Positions 1 to 5,530 of a stretch of 5,933 nt of DNA are shown here, piece by piece. The notes under the pieces were generated by a model, which was given only the letters and a program-made list of their open reading frames with translations, was not told the DNA's origin and made no database searches. Each line of letters starts with the position of its first letter. Within the stretch, counting starts at the first letter, position 1. Where the stretch lies: assembly GCA_011525095.1 (NCBI GenBank), contig WTIV01000206.1, forward strand, positions 1 to 5,933, written 5' to 3'. A program made the translations under genes and the position numbers. The stretch is from Methanobacteriota archaeon (GTDB lineage Archaea > Thermoplasmatota > Poseidoniia > Poseidoniales > Poseidoniaceae).

Positions 1-1863
1 TACAGTATCTTTAACTCTGTCAGCCCAAGATGCTCCAGTGTATGGGTCTGCTATGGATGTGTTTTGGGATAGGCTAACGAAAGCAGCACCCAAATCAAAT
101 TGTTCAACGATACCTCTGCGCAAGTCTCCGTTAGTAATCACCATTCCATACGATTCACCAAACAACACGTCGTTGTCAACAGCATCATAGAGAACCTTGT
201 AAGGCCCTTCATATGAAGGGATTGAATCAACTCCCCCGCCTCCAACCACATCATGGTTATTGGCCAAATCATTGTGTAAACCACGCATCTCGTTAAGTAA
301 GATCAAATCGTTATCAATCTCTTCATTGGACGAGGATGGCTCCATCAAGATGTAGACGACTTTCCATCCTGCACTTTCGTAACTCTGGTCTAGTTCATCT
401 CTGACTTGCATGATTTCCATTTCTTCATCTAGGAAATCAGTTAGGTCGAATTCAGTTTCTAGTCCCATGGCACCGATGATTGAAACGCCTGAAATTATCA
501 AAGCCACAATCAAAACCAATACTTGTTGGGAGCGTTGCAAATCTACCAATTTCTTTGACAGCCTTGGCATTCTAATCGGCTCAGCAGGGACTTTGTCGTT
601 TGCCGAGTCTATTACAACATGGAGAGCCCCTACTACCACAGTTGCATTGACAAATGCAGAAATAACTCCCACTGCAAGTGCAATTCCGAATGTTTCCAAA
701 GGCGGTAGTGGTGATATGATGTTTGCTAAGAATGCTGCAACTGTTGTAATTACAGCAAGGCCAAGTGGCGTGGACAACTTGCCACAGGATGCAAGCCATG
801 CCTCAGATGAATCCCCAATTTCCCCTTTGAATGAGTTGTACCTTCGTTGGAGATGTATTGAGTAATCGATACCTAAACCGAGAACGAGTGGCGCAACTGC
901 AACTTCAAGAGCAGTAAACCGTGCTCCTGACAAATTCAGAATACCGTAAGTCCAAATTAATGCTGATGATAGACCGACAAGTGGGAAAACTACTCCTTTT
1001 ACGCTTCTAAATGAGATTGCAAGTAATACGACGACAACTAACACTGCAAGCAGGATTAGAGTAGCCAGGTTGTCAAATGTGCCTTCATCGATATCGTGAG
1101 AAATTAGGTCAAGGGATGCCACTCCGTAACTTAAGCCAGAATTAGAACTCAATTTCTCGAATTCTTGTCTTAGTTCATCTTGCTTGATTTTTCTTTCAGA
1201 GTTGCTTAGGTTAGGATCTATCTCTAAAATCCATAGTGTAGAAGATGCTGAAACCACTGGTGACCCTTCTTCACCATTAGTTTCAATCCAAAGACAGATT
1301 TCTGCTCCGTCGAAATCATTGTTCAACATTCCATCCAAGATAAACTGAGCAACCTCTCTTTGCTTTGAAACATCACCTGGACAATCCGATTCGTTGACAT
1401 CGATAACAAGATTCAACATCTCTTCCCAAGAATCTACTGTTGAAAGTTCGGTGCCATTAGCTTCTTCATCGAGAGCAAGTTGTAAAATCGATGGAGCAGT
1501 TATCCAGTTAACAACTACGTCTTGCATAGATTTGCTCTCATTTTCTATAATACTAAGATGAGTATTCATTAGATTAAGTGAATCCATATCGAGTACATTT
1601 CCGCCATCATCTCTGGTTACATGAATGAATAGTGGTCTTGTTTCATTGCTGAAATGTTCACTAATACGGTCATGCGCATCAGATGATTCCGAATCAGGAG
1701 CGAAGTCGGATAGGTCCGTGTGGAACGAAGGAGTATCTACAAAAGCCAAATCAGCAGCTAGCCCAATTGTCATTGCCGCAGATACAATCAGAATAGGCCA
1801 TGAGAATTTGCGGAAGCGGTCGGATTGACCCCGCAGCCTTTCCTCGATTGCGGGTAAACTCAC
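1..1863 (-). CDS. RND/MMPL-family membrane exporter, N-terminal 621 residues (cut by window edge)
   Basis: Predicted inner-membrane exporter of the RND superfamily, MMPL/COG1033-like branch. These use the proton gradient to move lipids or other hydrophobic compounds; the substrate here cannot be read from sequence. The frame is open from a TGA at 1882-1884 to the left edge, so the C-terminal part is missing. GTG at 1861-1863 is chosen because the first ATG (codon 31) would fall inside TM1. Seen in order: TM1 about 22-42; a large outside domain about 43-264 with two cysteines (C161, C190); TM2 265-284; TM3 290-310; TM4 317-337 with the signature LGLGIDYSIHL, where D333 is the expected RND proton-relay aspartate; TM5 365-385; TM6 392-415; TM7 448-466; then the start of the second outside domain, with the repeat-like FDLTDFLDEE after TM7 matching HTDLSDFAPD after TM1. 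This is the usual duplicated RND layout. It is transcribed divergently from rpoL. No SD motif precedes the GTG. Family call is confident, substrate unknown. Confidence 0.9.
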   Translation of the reverse strand, partial: MSLPAIEERLRGQSDRFRKFSWPILIVSAAMTIGLAADLAFVDTPSFHTDLSDFAPDSESSDAHDRISEHFSNETRPLFIHVTRDDGGNVLDMDSLNLMNTHLSIIENESKSMQDVVVNWITAPSILQLALDEEANGTELSTVDSWEEMLNLVIDVNESDCPGDVSKQREVAQFILDGMLNNDFDGAEICLWIETNGEEGSPVVSASSTLWILEIDPNLSNSERKIKQDELRQEFEKLSSNSGLSYGVASLDLISHDIDEGTFDNLATLILLAVLVVVVLLAISFRSVKGVVFPLVGLSSALIWTYGILNLSGARFTALEVAVAPLVLGLGIDYSIHLQRRYNSFKGEIGDSSEAWLASCGKLSTPLGLAVITTVAAFLANIISPLPPLETFGIALAVGVISAFVNATVVVGALHVVIDSANDKVPAEPIRMPRLSKKLVDLQRSQQVLVLIVALIISGVSIIGAMGLETEFDLTDFLDEEMEIMQVRDELDQSYESAGWKVVYILMEPSSSNEEIDNDLILLNEMRGLHNDLANNHDVVGGGGVDSIPSYEGPYKVLYDAVDNDVLFGESYGMVITNGDLRRGIVEQFDLGAAFVSLSQNTSIADPYTGASWADRVKDTV

Positions 1864-2010
1864 AAATGTCCGGGGCCCTATTCAGTACAAAAGCGAGAAG
1901 GGTCGAAACATCAAAAATCAAGGAATTTTGAGCAATTACTTTTCTCTCCGAAAATCGTTGTTGCGGCCAAAGGTTCTTGAAGGCGAGGCTGACCGCCAAG
2001 AACGGTCACT
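1864..2010. promoter_or_regulatory. divergent intergenic region between the exporter gene and rpoL
   Basis: This 147-nt gap must hold the promoters for two divergent genes. It is A/T-rich at 1905-1965 and contains no open frame with coding character. On the minus strand a T-rich stretch (CTTTTGTA, complement of 1886-1893) lies about 23-30 nt before the GTG. That is where a TATA element of a leaderless archaeal transcript would sit, but it is a poor match to TTTAWATA. No convincing TATA/BRE pair could be picked for rpoL. The region call is by position; the exact elements are uncertain. Confidence 0.45.
1990..2008 (+). repeat. inverted repeat / possible hairpin directly before rpoL
   Basis: TGACCG (1990-1995) and CGGTCA (2003-2008) are perfect 6-nt inverted arms around a 7-nt spacer. 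The repeat ends two bases before the rpoL ATG. A second, weaker pairing, GGCG (1982-1985) with CGCC (1994-1997), would use part of the same bases and so compete with it. It could be a leader hairpin or an operator. Arms of this size occur by chance roughly once per several hundred bases, so only the position is suggestive. Confidence 0.3.
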
Positions 2011-2268
2011 ATGCCGGTTAAAGTTCTAGCACGCGACAATAACGAACTAAGAGTACGCTTCATCGGAGAGTCACACACCTCTCTCCAAGTACTCCGTGAA
2101 AGACTGAACAGCGACAAGGGAGTCGATTATGCAAACTATTTCCCAGGACATCCAGATTTAGATGAGCCTGAATTTTTCATTCGCACAAACAAGGGAGTTG
2201 ACCCAGCAGACCTACTCAAGAAGTTGATTGGAGAAGTGCAGGGAGATTTCTCTTCACTGAAGCTTTGA
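2011..2268 (+). CDS. rpoL: DNA-directed RNA polymerase subunit L (Rpo11)
   Basis: Small structural subunit of archaeal RNA polymerase, homologous to eukaryotic Rpb11 and to the dimerisation part of bacterial alpha. It pairs with Rpo3 (subunit D) to form the platform on which the enzyme assembles. The 85 residues are close to the usual archaeal length (about 85-100). The family hallmark GESHTSLQVLRERL at 19-32 matches the usual GEDHTLLNLLREEL pattern. The second block, GHPDLDEPEFFIRT at 46-59, matches the conserved H-P-L-x-x-P-x-x-x-I-x-T strand. A C-terminal helix follows (65-80). ATG at 2011 is the only reasonable start, because an in-frame TGA lies at 1990-1992. No SD motif is visible; a small hairpin occupies that place. 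truD follows after 13 nt, so co-transcription is likely. Confidence 0.93.
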   Translation: MPVKVLARDNNELRVRFIGESHTSLQVLRERLNSDKGVDYANYFPGHPDLDEPEFFIRTNKGVDPADLLKKLIGEVQGDFSSLKL

Positions 2269-2281
2269 GATGTGTTAAACC

Positions 2282-3679
2282 ATGTCCGTGAAGGATGGGG
2301 TTGCCGATACAATCGGTCTAACTGGTTATGCAGTTGACTCAGAAGGTATCGGCGGAGTTCTAAAATCAAGAGTATCTGATTTCAGAGTCGATGAAATCTC
2401 AACCAAGATTAGTTTAGACCCCCGAGGAAGATTCACAGCAGCCAATATCACACTTACAAACTGGGAGACGAACAGATTCATCGGGAAACTTGCAAAGGCC
2501 TGCGGGATATCAAGAAACAGGATTTTCTTTGCAGGAACAAAAGATAAGCGAGCAGTTACCAAGCAAGTCTTCATCATTGACGCTCCTCAAAACAAAGTCG
2601 CAAAAGTGGAGATTCCGGATGTGGAAATTGAGATAATGGGTAGGACCCATCAAAAAATCGGTTTCGGAAATCACAAGGGCAACCGGTTCACAATTGTAGC
2701 AAGAGGTTGCTGTCATGCAGATGGTAGTCCAATGACAAATTCCGAAGCAATGGAGAAGATCGCTCACATTGAAGCGTTAATGAAAGAACATCTCGGAGAA
2801 GGATTGTTCCCTAATTGGATTGGACCACAAAGATTCGGTTCAGGTCGCCCGGTTACTCCAGTAGTTGGACGCCATGTAATTGCAGATGATTGGGAATCTG
2901 CAGTAATGTCATACCTTTCAATGGAAGGTGATGAGAATGAAGACGTTTCTAACTTTAGGAAAATAATTCGAGAGGAAGGGATAAGCGAAGAAGCACTGGA
3001 AATGATTCCACATTGGTTAGGCTTCGAGCGAGACATGCTCAAACATTTACTTGCAAATCCTGATGACTATGTAGGGGCATTCAGGAAATTGCCAAATAAC
3101 CTGCAACTCATGACGGTACACTCATTGCAATCAGTTGTCTTCAACAAAACAATCGAAGCAAGAATTGGCGCTAACATTCCACTATCAACACCGATTCGTG
3201 GAGACATTGTCGGAAGAATCGATGATAATGGACAATTAGAAACGTCATCTTTGGTAACTGTCGAAGAGAGGACTCTTGACAGAATTTCTAGAAACTGCAA
3301 CCTCGGAAGATTGGCTGTAACCGCTCAACTTCCAGGCAGCAGCATGATGAAGCCAGAAGGAGAATTTGGAAAATTAGAATCAGCTGTAGTCGAAGAGATG
3401 GGCCTAGGCGAAACAGATTGGCGAGTTGAAAAAATTGGCAGATTAACAACGAGAGGCACTCGCAGACCTCTGGTTACGACATTCAGTGATTTTCAGTACG
3501 AGCCTGTTCCTGTAGCAGGAGAAGAGACGATGGGAGAAAAATGGGTTGAAGGACCCAAGGATGGCGAATTATGGCACCCTGAAGGTGCATGCATAAGATT
3601 CAGGTTCACTCTACCATCCGGGAGTTATGCTACCACTCTATTACGTGAGTTCATGCGTACGCCACTAAAGCAACTTTAG
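2282..3679 (+). CDS. truD: tRNA pseudouridine(13) synthase, TruD family (archaeal Pus7-like)
   Basis: Converts uridine to pseudouridine in tRNA: U13 is the classical TruD site, and archaeal and eukaryotic Pus7 relatives can act on further sites. The 465 residues fit the longer archaeal type. Seen in order: the N-terminal block GGVLKSRVSDFRVDEI (24-39); the catalytic loop FAGTKDKRAVTKQ with nucleophile D88; GNHKGNRFTIVAR (129-141); the RNA-binding signature NWIGPQRFGSGRPVT (178-192), followed by the TRUD insertion domain; and the C-terminal block PSGSYATTLLREFMRTPL. All expected catalytic parts are present, so the protein should be active. The signature is usually N-[YF]-[FY]-G; here it reads N-W-I-G, losing the second aromatic. 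ATG at 2282 lies 13 nt after the rpoL stop, with only a weak SD-like GAGATG overlapping that stop. The gene ends 50 nt from the convergent aEF-1beta gene. Confidence 0.95.
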   Translation: MSVKDGVADTIGLTGYAVDSEGIGGVLKSRVSDFRVDEISTKISLDPRGRFTAANITLTNWETNRFIGKLAKACGISRNRIFFAGTKDKRAVTKQVFIIDAPQNKVAKVEIPDVEIEIMGRTHQKIGFGNHKGNRFTIVARGCCHADGSPMTNSEAMEKIAHIEALMKEHLGEGLFPNWIGPQRFGSGRPVTPVVGRHVIADDWESAVMSYLSMEGDENEDVSNFRKIIREEGISEEALEMIPHWLGFERDMLKHLLANPDDYVGAFRKLPNNLQLMTVHSLQSVVFNKTIEARIGANIPLSTPIRGDIVGRIDDNGQLETSSLVTVEERTLDRISRNCNLGRLAVTAQLPGSSMMKPEGEFGKLESAVVEEMGLGETDWRVEKIGRLTTRGTRRPLVTTFSDFQYEPVPVAGEETMGEKWVEGPKDGELWHPEGACIRFRFTLPSGSYATTLLREFMRTPLKQL

Positions 3680-3691
3680 GGTTCAATAGGA

Positions 3692-3711
3692 TCCTCAAGA
3701 AGAGGAAAAGC
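3692..3711 (-). terminator. possible terminator at the truD / aEF-1beta convergent junction
   Basis: Read on the minus strand, the sequence 19-38 nt after the aEF-1beta stop is pyrimidine-rich (GCTTTTCCTCTTCTT), the kind of U-rich tract at which archaeal RNA polymerase terminates. The same bases hold a 5-bp hairpin (TCCTC 3692-3696, GAGGA 3702-3706, loop of 5), which is symmetrical and could act on either strand. The U run is short (four) and the hairpin is small, so this is only a candidate. No similar T tract is seen on the plus strand after truD. Confidence 0.3.
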
Positions 3712-3729
3712 AATACAATCTTTGCAGAA

Positions 3730-4002
3730 TCAAAGAAGTCCCATCGACAAAACTTCGATTTCTCCAGTACCACGGATTGCACGCATGTTTTCTTCGAAAA
3801 CATCGGACAGACCGGAGCCATCGTTCATGACGACGTGTACTTGAATGAACTTCAATCCAAACGCTAGTGGCTTGGTTTCACACAGTTGGACGTCATATAC
3901 GTCGTCCTTAAGTGCTTGAATTTGAGTTACGATATCATCTGCAGAAACATCTTCAACATCAGAATCAGGCATGACTTTGTAAGTTAATGCAACCATTCCC
4001 AT
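3730..4002 (-). CDS. ef1b: translation elongation factor 1-beta (aEF-1beta)
   Basis: Guanine-nucleotide exchange factor for aEF-1alpha: it exchanges GDP for GTP so that the factor can bind aminoacyl-tRNA again. The 90 residues match the usual length of the archaeal single-domain form (about 88-90), equivalent to the C-terminal domain of eukaryotic eEF1B-alpha. The N-terminal strand MGMVALTYKVMPDS, the central KPLAFGLKFIQVHVVMND (44-61) and the C-terminal GEIEVLSMGLL match the family pattern (MG-V-x-x-KVMP; EPIAFGLKAL-V-V; V-E-V-x-x-L). ATG at 4002 is preceded by a good SD motif (GGTGAT). The stop of the zinc-ribbon gene lies 19 nt upstream, so both are probably translated from one mRNA; this pair is found together in many archaea. 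Nothing broken or unusual was seen. Confidence 0.93.
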   Translation of the reverse strand: MGMVALTYKVMPDSDVEDVSADDIVTQIQALKDDVYDVQLCETKPLAFGLKFIQVHVVMNDGSGLSDVFEENMRAIRGTGEIEVLSMGLL

Positions 4003-4005
4003 AAT

Positions 4006-4011
4006 ATCACC
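4006..4011 (-). promoter_or_regulatory. Shine-Dalgarno site of the aEF-1beta gene
   Basis: GGTGAT on the minus strand, three bases before the ATG, matches the anti-SD end of archaeal 16S rRNA (AUCACCUCC). It supports the 4002 start and translation of this gene as a downstream cistron. Confidence 0.7.
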
Positions 4012-4021
4012 AGTTTAGGTT

Positions 4022-4189
4022 TCAAGGACCCTGGAATCCACACGACGGACAAACGTAGGTTACACCTTGGTTTCGGCAGCGTGGGCTGCGGCCAATTGGT
4101 GTGCCACATGCGGGGCAGGGGAATGTTGTAGATCCTTCATCCACCAATGGGACTCCGGACGCTGTGCAGACGGTAGCTCGCTCAGACAT
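4022..4189 (-). CDS. small zinc-ribbon protein of the COG2888 / HVO_2753 type, one zinc site degenerate
   Basis: A 55-residue protein of the archaeal family annotated as predicted Zn-ribbon RNA-binding protein involved in translation (COG2888, formerly DUF1610; HVO_2753 in Haloferax). Family members carry four CxxC half-sites that form two zinc sites, and end in CPxCGFxGP. Seen here: C8-x-x-S11, C25-P-A-C28-G, S35-x-x-C38, and C47-P-S-C50-G-F-Q-G-P at the end. So two half-sites (25/28 and 47/50) are intact, while the other two have each lost one cysteine to serine. Length and spacing fit the family, including eight residues between C38 and C47. ATG at 4189 has a strong SD (GAGGTG) six bases upstream. 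The gene is too short for many gene finders. aEF-1beta follows 19 nt downstream, the usual neighbour, which supports a translation-related role. The molecular function is not established. Confidence 0.88.
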   Translation of the reverse strand: MSERATVCTASGVPLVDEGSTTFPCPACGTPIGRSPRCRNQGVTYVCPSCGFQGP

Positions 4190-4195
4190 AATATA

Positions 4196-4201
4196 CACCT
4201 C
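4196..4201 (-). promoter_or_regulatory. Shine-Dalgarno site of the zinc-ribbon gene
   Basis: GAGGTG on the minus strand, six bases before the ATG at 4189, is an almost ideal archaeal SD. It fixes the start of this very small gene and is independent evidence that the frame is translated. Confidence 0.7.
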
Positions 4202-4253
4202 AGTGCAGCACGGCCACGACCTCTCCCTCTTTATCCTTGCGCGGCTAATTCAA

Positions 4254-4649
4254 TCATCTGTCTATGACTGTTAAGCGCCCAGATTTGCCTGTTGAGACTA
4301 CCAATTCACCGCTACGTTGGCGACACCAGCCCCTCTCTATTCGTATTATGTCGCCGGTGTTTACAGTGTTAACTTGGTCTCCCCAAAGTACAATCCCAAC
4401 TATTCCCGTCTCGTCCCGACCACATGCAGCTGCAACGGACCCGGTGAAATTACTCGAGTTCACCAACCTACGAGGATATCTTCGCAGAACAACTAATTCT
4501 AGCCTCTTTACCTCAGTATTTGGCGTTAACTCGCTAACTCTTTGTCTGCTGTTTCGAACTTTGGAATTCTTACCTGAATTTCTCATTTGATTCAGAATAG
4601 ATGATTCGGCTTTCTTGCTTGCTTCAGATGGTGATGATTCTGCTACCAT
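4254..4649 (-). CDS. single OB-fold nucleic-acid-binding protein (RPA/SOSS-B-like)
   Basis: A 131-residue protein with one OB fold at about 36-130, resembling archaeal RPA-type and eukaryotic SOSS-B (hSSB1) single-strand-binding domains. Visible marks are VSELTPNTEVKRLELVVL (the first strands), the core GRDETGIVGIVLWGDQ at 77-92 (the family D-E-T-G-x-x-x-x-x-LW pattern), NTGDIIRIERG (97-107) and the closing GKSGRLTVID. Residues 1-30 are polar and rich in Ser, Lys and Glu, probably disordered. ATG at 4649 is the first start after an in-frame stop; M22 is an alternative that would remove most of the tail. No SD is seen, but a TATA-like TTGAATAT lies 25-32 nt upstream, fitting a leaderless transcript. 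The usual call is ssDNA binding in replication or repair. All its co-directional neighbours are translation genes, so RNA binding is also possible. Confidence 0.82.
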   Translation of the reverse strand: MVAESSPSEASKKAESSILNQMRNSGKNSKVRNSRQRVSELTPNTEVKRLELVVLRRYPRRLVNSSNFTGSVAAACGRDETGIVGIVLWGDQVNTVNTGDIIRIERGWCRQRSGELVVSTGKSGRLTVIDR

Positions 4650-4673
4650 GAATGTTGCAACAACAACTCAACC

Positions 4674-4681
4674 ATATTCAA
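4674..4681 (-). promoter_or_regulatory. possible TATA element for the OB-fold gene
   Basis: TTGAATAT on the minus strand lies 25-32 nt before the ATG at 4649, the distance expected of a TATA box when the transcript starts at the start codon. The match to the archaeal consensus is only partial and no clear BRE is seen. The absence of an SD before this gene agrees with a leaderless message. Confidence 0.25.
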
Positions 4682-4713
4682 TGATTCCTAAACCAAGAGT
4701 GAATGTGAAAACT

Positions 4714-5457
4714 TTACTCCTTTGGAGTATTTTTCCTTCTAACTGTGAAAGTAGATTTTGCCGGTTCAACCTCATCCAAGGGTTCTGGCCCACCCTGCCT
4801 CTCTTCTAATGCCTGTTCAAACGCCGGTCGAATTTCCCAATCCGGACCACGCTTTGGCGTGTGGAATTTGCAAACAAGGTAAACTTCTGATGATGAGTTC
4901 CTACTAGCCATCGGTGAGAATCTCTTGACTGTTTGGAAATGTGGACGTACAATTTCAATCAACTCTTCAACGCCAACGCCTTGAAATAATTTTGTTACGA
5001 AATGTCCACCATACTTCAGAATTGGAAGTGCAAAATCGAACACGTCTGCAACCAACATCAAAGATACTGCTTGGTCAATGTCCCACTTCCCAGTTATATG
5101 GGGTGAAATATCTGAAACAACTACATCGATAACCTCTGTATCAATTGCATCCAATACTGCTTGTTGTGTAAACGGTTCAGTGATATCGCCTACAATGAGG
5201 TTCGCACCTTCAACAGGAACGCATGCCTGTAAATCAACACCGACTACCTTTCCTTTTGATCCAACAAGTTCTACAGCAACTTGAGCCCATCCCCCCGGAT
5301 GGCAACCCACGTCCAGCACACTATCTCCTTGGTCGACGATTTTGTGTCTGTCCTGTATTTGCTTGAGTTTGAATGCCGAGCGTGCACGGTAGCCGCTTGC
5401 TTTGGCTTGCTTACGCCAAGCATCTTTCTGGTGATCCTGAACCCACCGGTCTACCAA
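4714..5457 (-). CDS. rlmE: FtsJ/RlmE-type rRNA 2'-O-ribose methyltransferase
   Basis: SAM-dependent methyltransferase of the RrmJ/FtsJ family, expected to methylate the 2'-O of a uridine in the 23S rRNA A-loop (U2552 in E. coli). The catalytic tetrad K-D-K-E is complete: K30 (SAFKL), D116 (VVSDISPH), K156 (FVTKLFQG), E191 (SSEVYLV). Each is exactly eight positions lower than in the E. coli enzyme (38/124/164/199). The likely SAM-binding acids D75 (GVDL) and D91 (GDIT) have the same offset. The SAM motif reads DVGCHPGGWAQ at 49-59 instead of the usual D-L-G-A-A-P-G-G-W. About 45 charged residues follow the fold; no TRAM domain is seen. The start is TTG at 5457: an in-frame TGA lies three codons upstream, there is no early ATG, and an SD-like GAGGGAG sits four bases before it. 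It is the first gene of a four-gene minus-strand cluster. Confidence 0.92.
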   Translation of the reverse strand: MVDRWVQDHQKDAWRKQAKASGYRARSAFKLKQIQDRHKIVDQGDSVLDVGCHPGGWAQVAVELVGSKGKVVGVDLQACVPVEGANLIVGDITEPFTQQAVLDAIDTEVIDVVVSDISPHITGKWDIDQAVSLMLVADVFDFALPILKYGGHFVTKLFQGVGVEELIEIVRPHFQTVKRFSPMASRNSSSEVYLVCKFHTPKRGPDWEIRPAFEQALEERQGGPEPLDEVEPAKSTFTVRRKNTPKE

Positions 5458-5461
5458 AGTG

Positions 5462-5468
5462 CTCCCTC
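5462..5468 (-). promoter_or_regulatory. SD-like site supporting the TTG start of rlmE
   Basis: GAGGGAG on the minus strand ends four bases before the TTG at 5455-5457. With the in-frame TGA just upstream and no ATG in the N-terminal region, it supports TTG as the real start. Confidence 0.5.
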
Positions 5469-5530
5469 AAGCAAACCCTGCCAGCATCACCATGATAACT
5501 TCATGGACAAGATACGACCCCCCACGGCCA

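Noticed and set aside
410..865. Plus-strand open frame of 151 codons
   Set aside because: It lies fully antisense to the exporter gene, whose minus-strand frame shows clear RND transmembrane segments and the GLGIDYSIHL motif here. The plus-strand product is low in family-like features.
1751..1999. Minus-strand open frame of 82 codons across the intergenic region
   Set aside because: It overlaps the exporter start in another frame and shows no recognisable domain; the exporter frame has far better evidence.
4067..4267. Plus-strand open frame of 66 codons with several Cys
   Set aside because: Its cysteine-rich look comes from reading the antisense strand of the zinc-ribbon gene; the minus frame has the CPAC/CPSC motifs and the SD.
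4264..4590. Plus-strand open frame of 108 codons
   Set aside because: Antisense to the OB-fold gene, whose D-E-T-G-I-V core and length fit a known fold; the plus-strand product resembles nothing.
4643..4675. Ten-residue minus-strand mini frame (MVELLLQHSW) ending over the OB-fold start
   Set aside because: Could be a leader peptide, but it has no SD, overlaps the candidate TATA element, and such short frames are expected by chance.
5492..5530. Upstream in-frame ATG adding 13 residues to the thioredoxin-like protein
   Set aside because: The added residues (proline- and charge-rich) precede the signal peptide and add nothing typical; the ATG at 5531 gives a standard signal peptide. It cannot be excluded.
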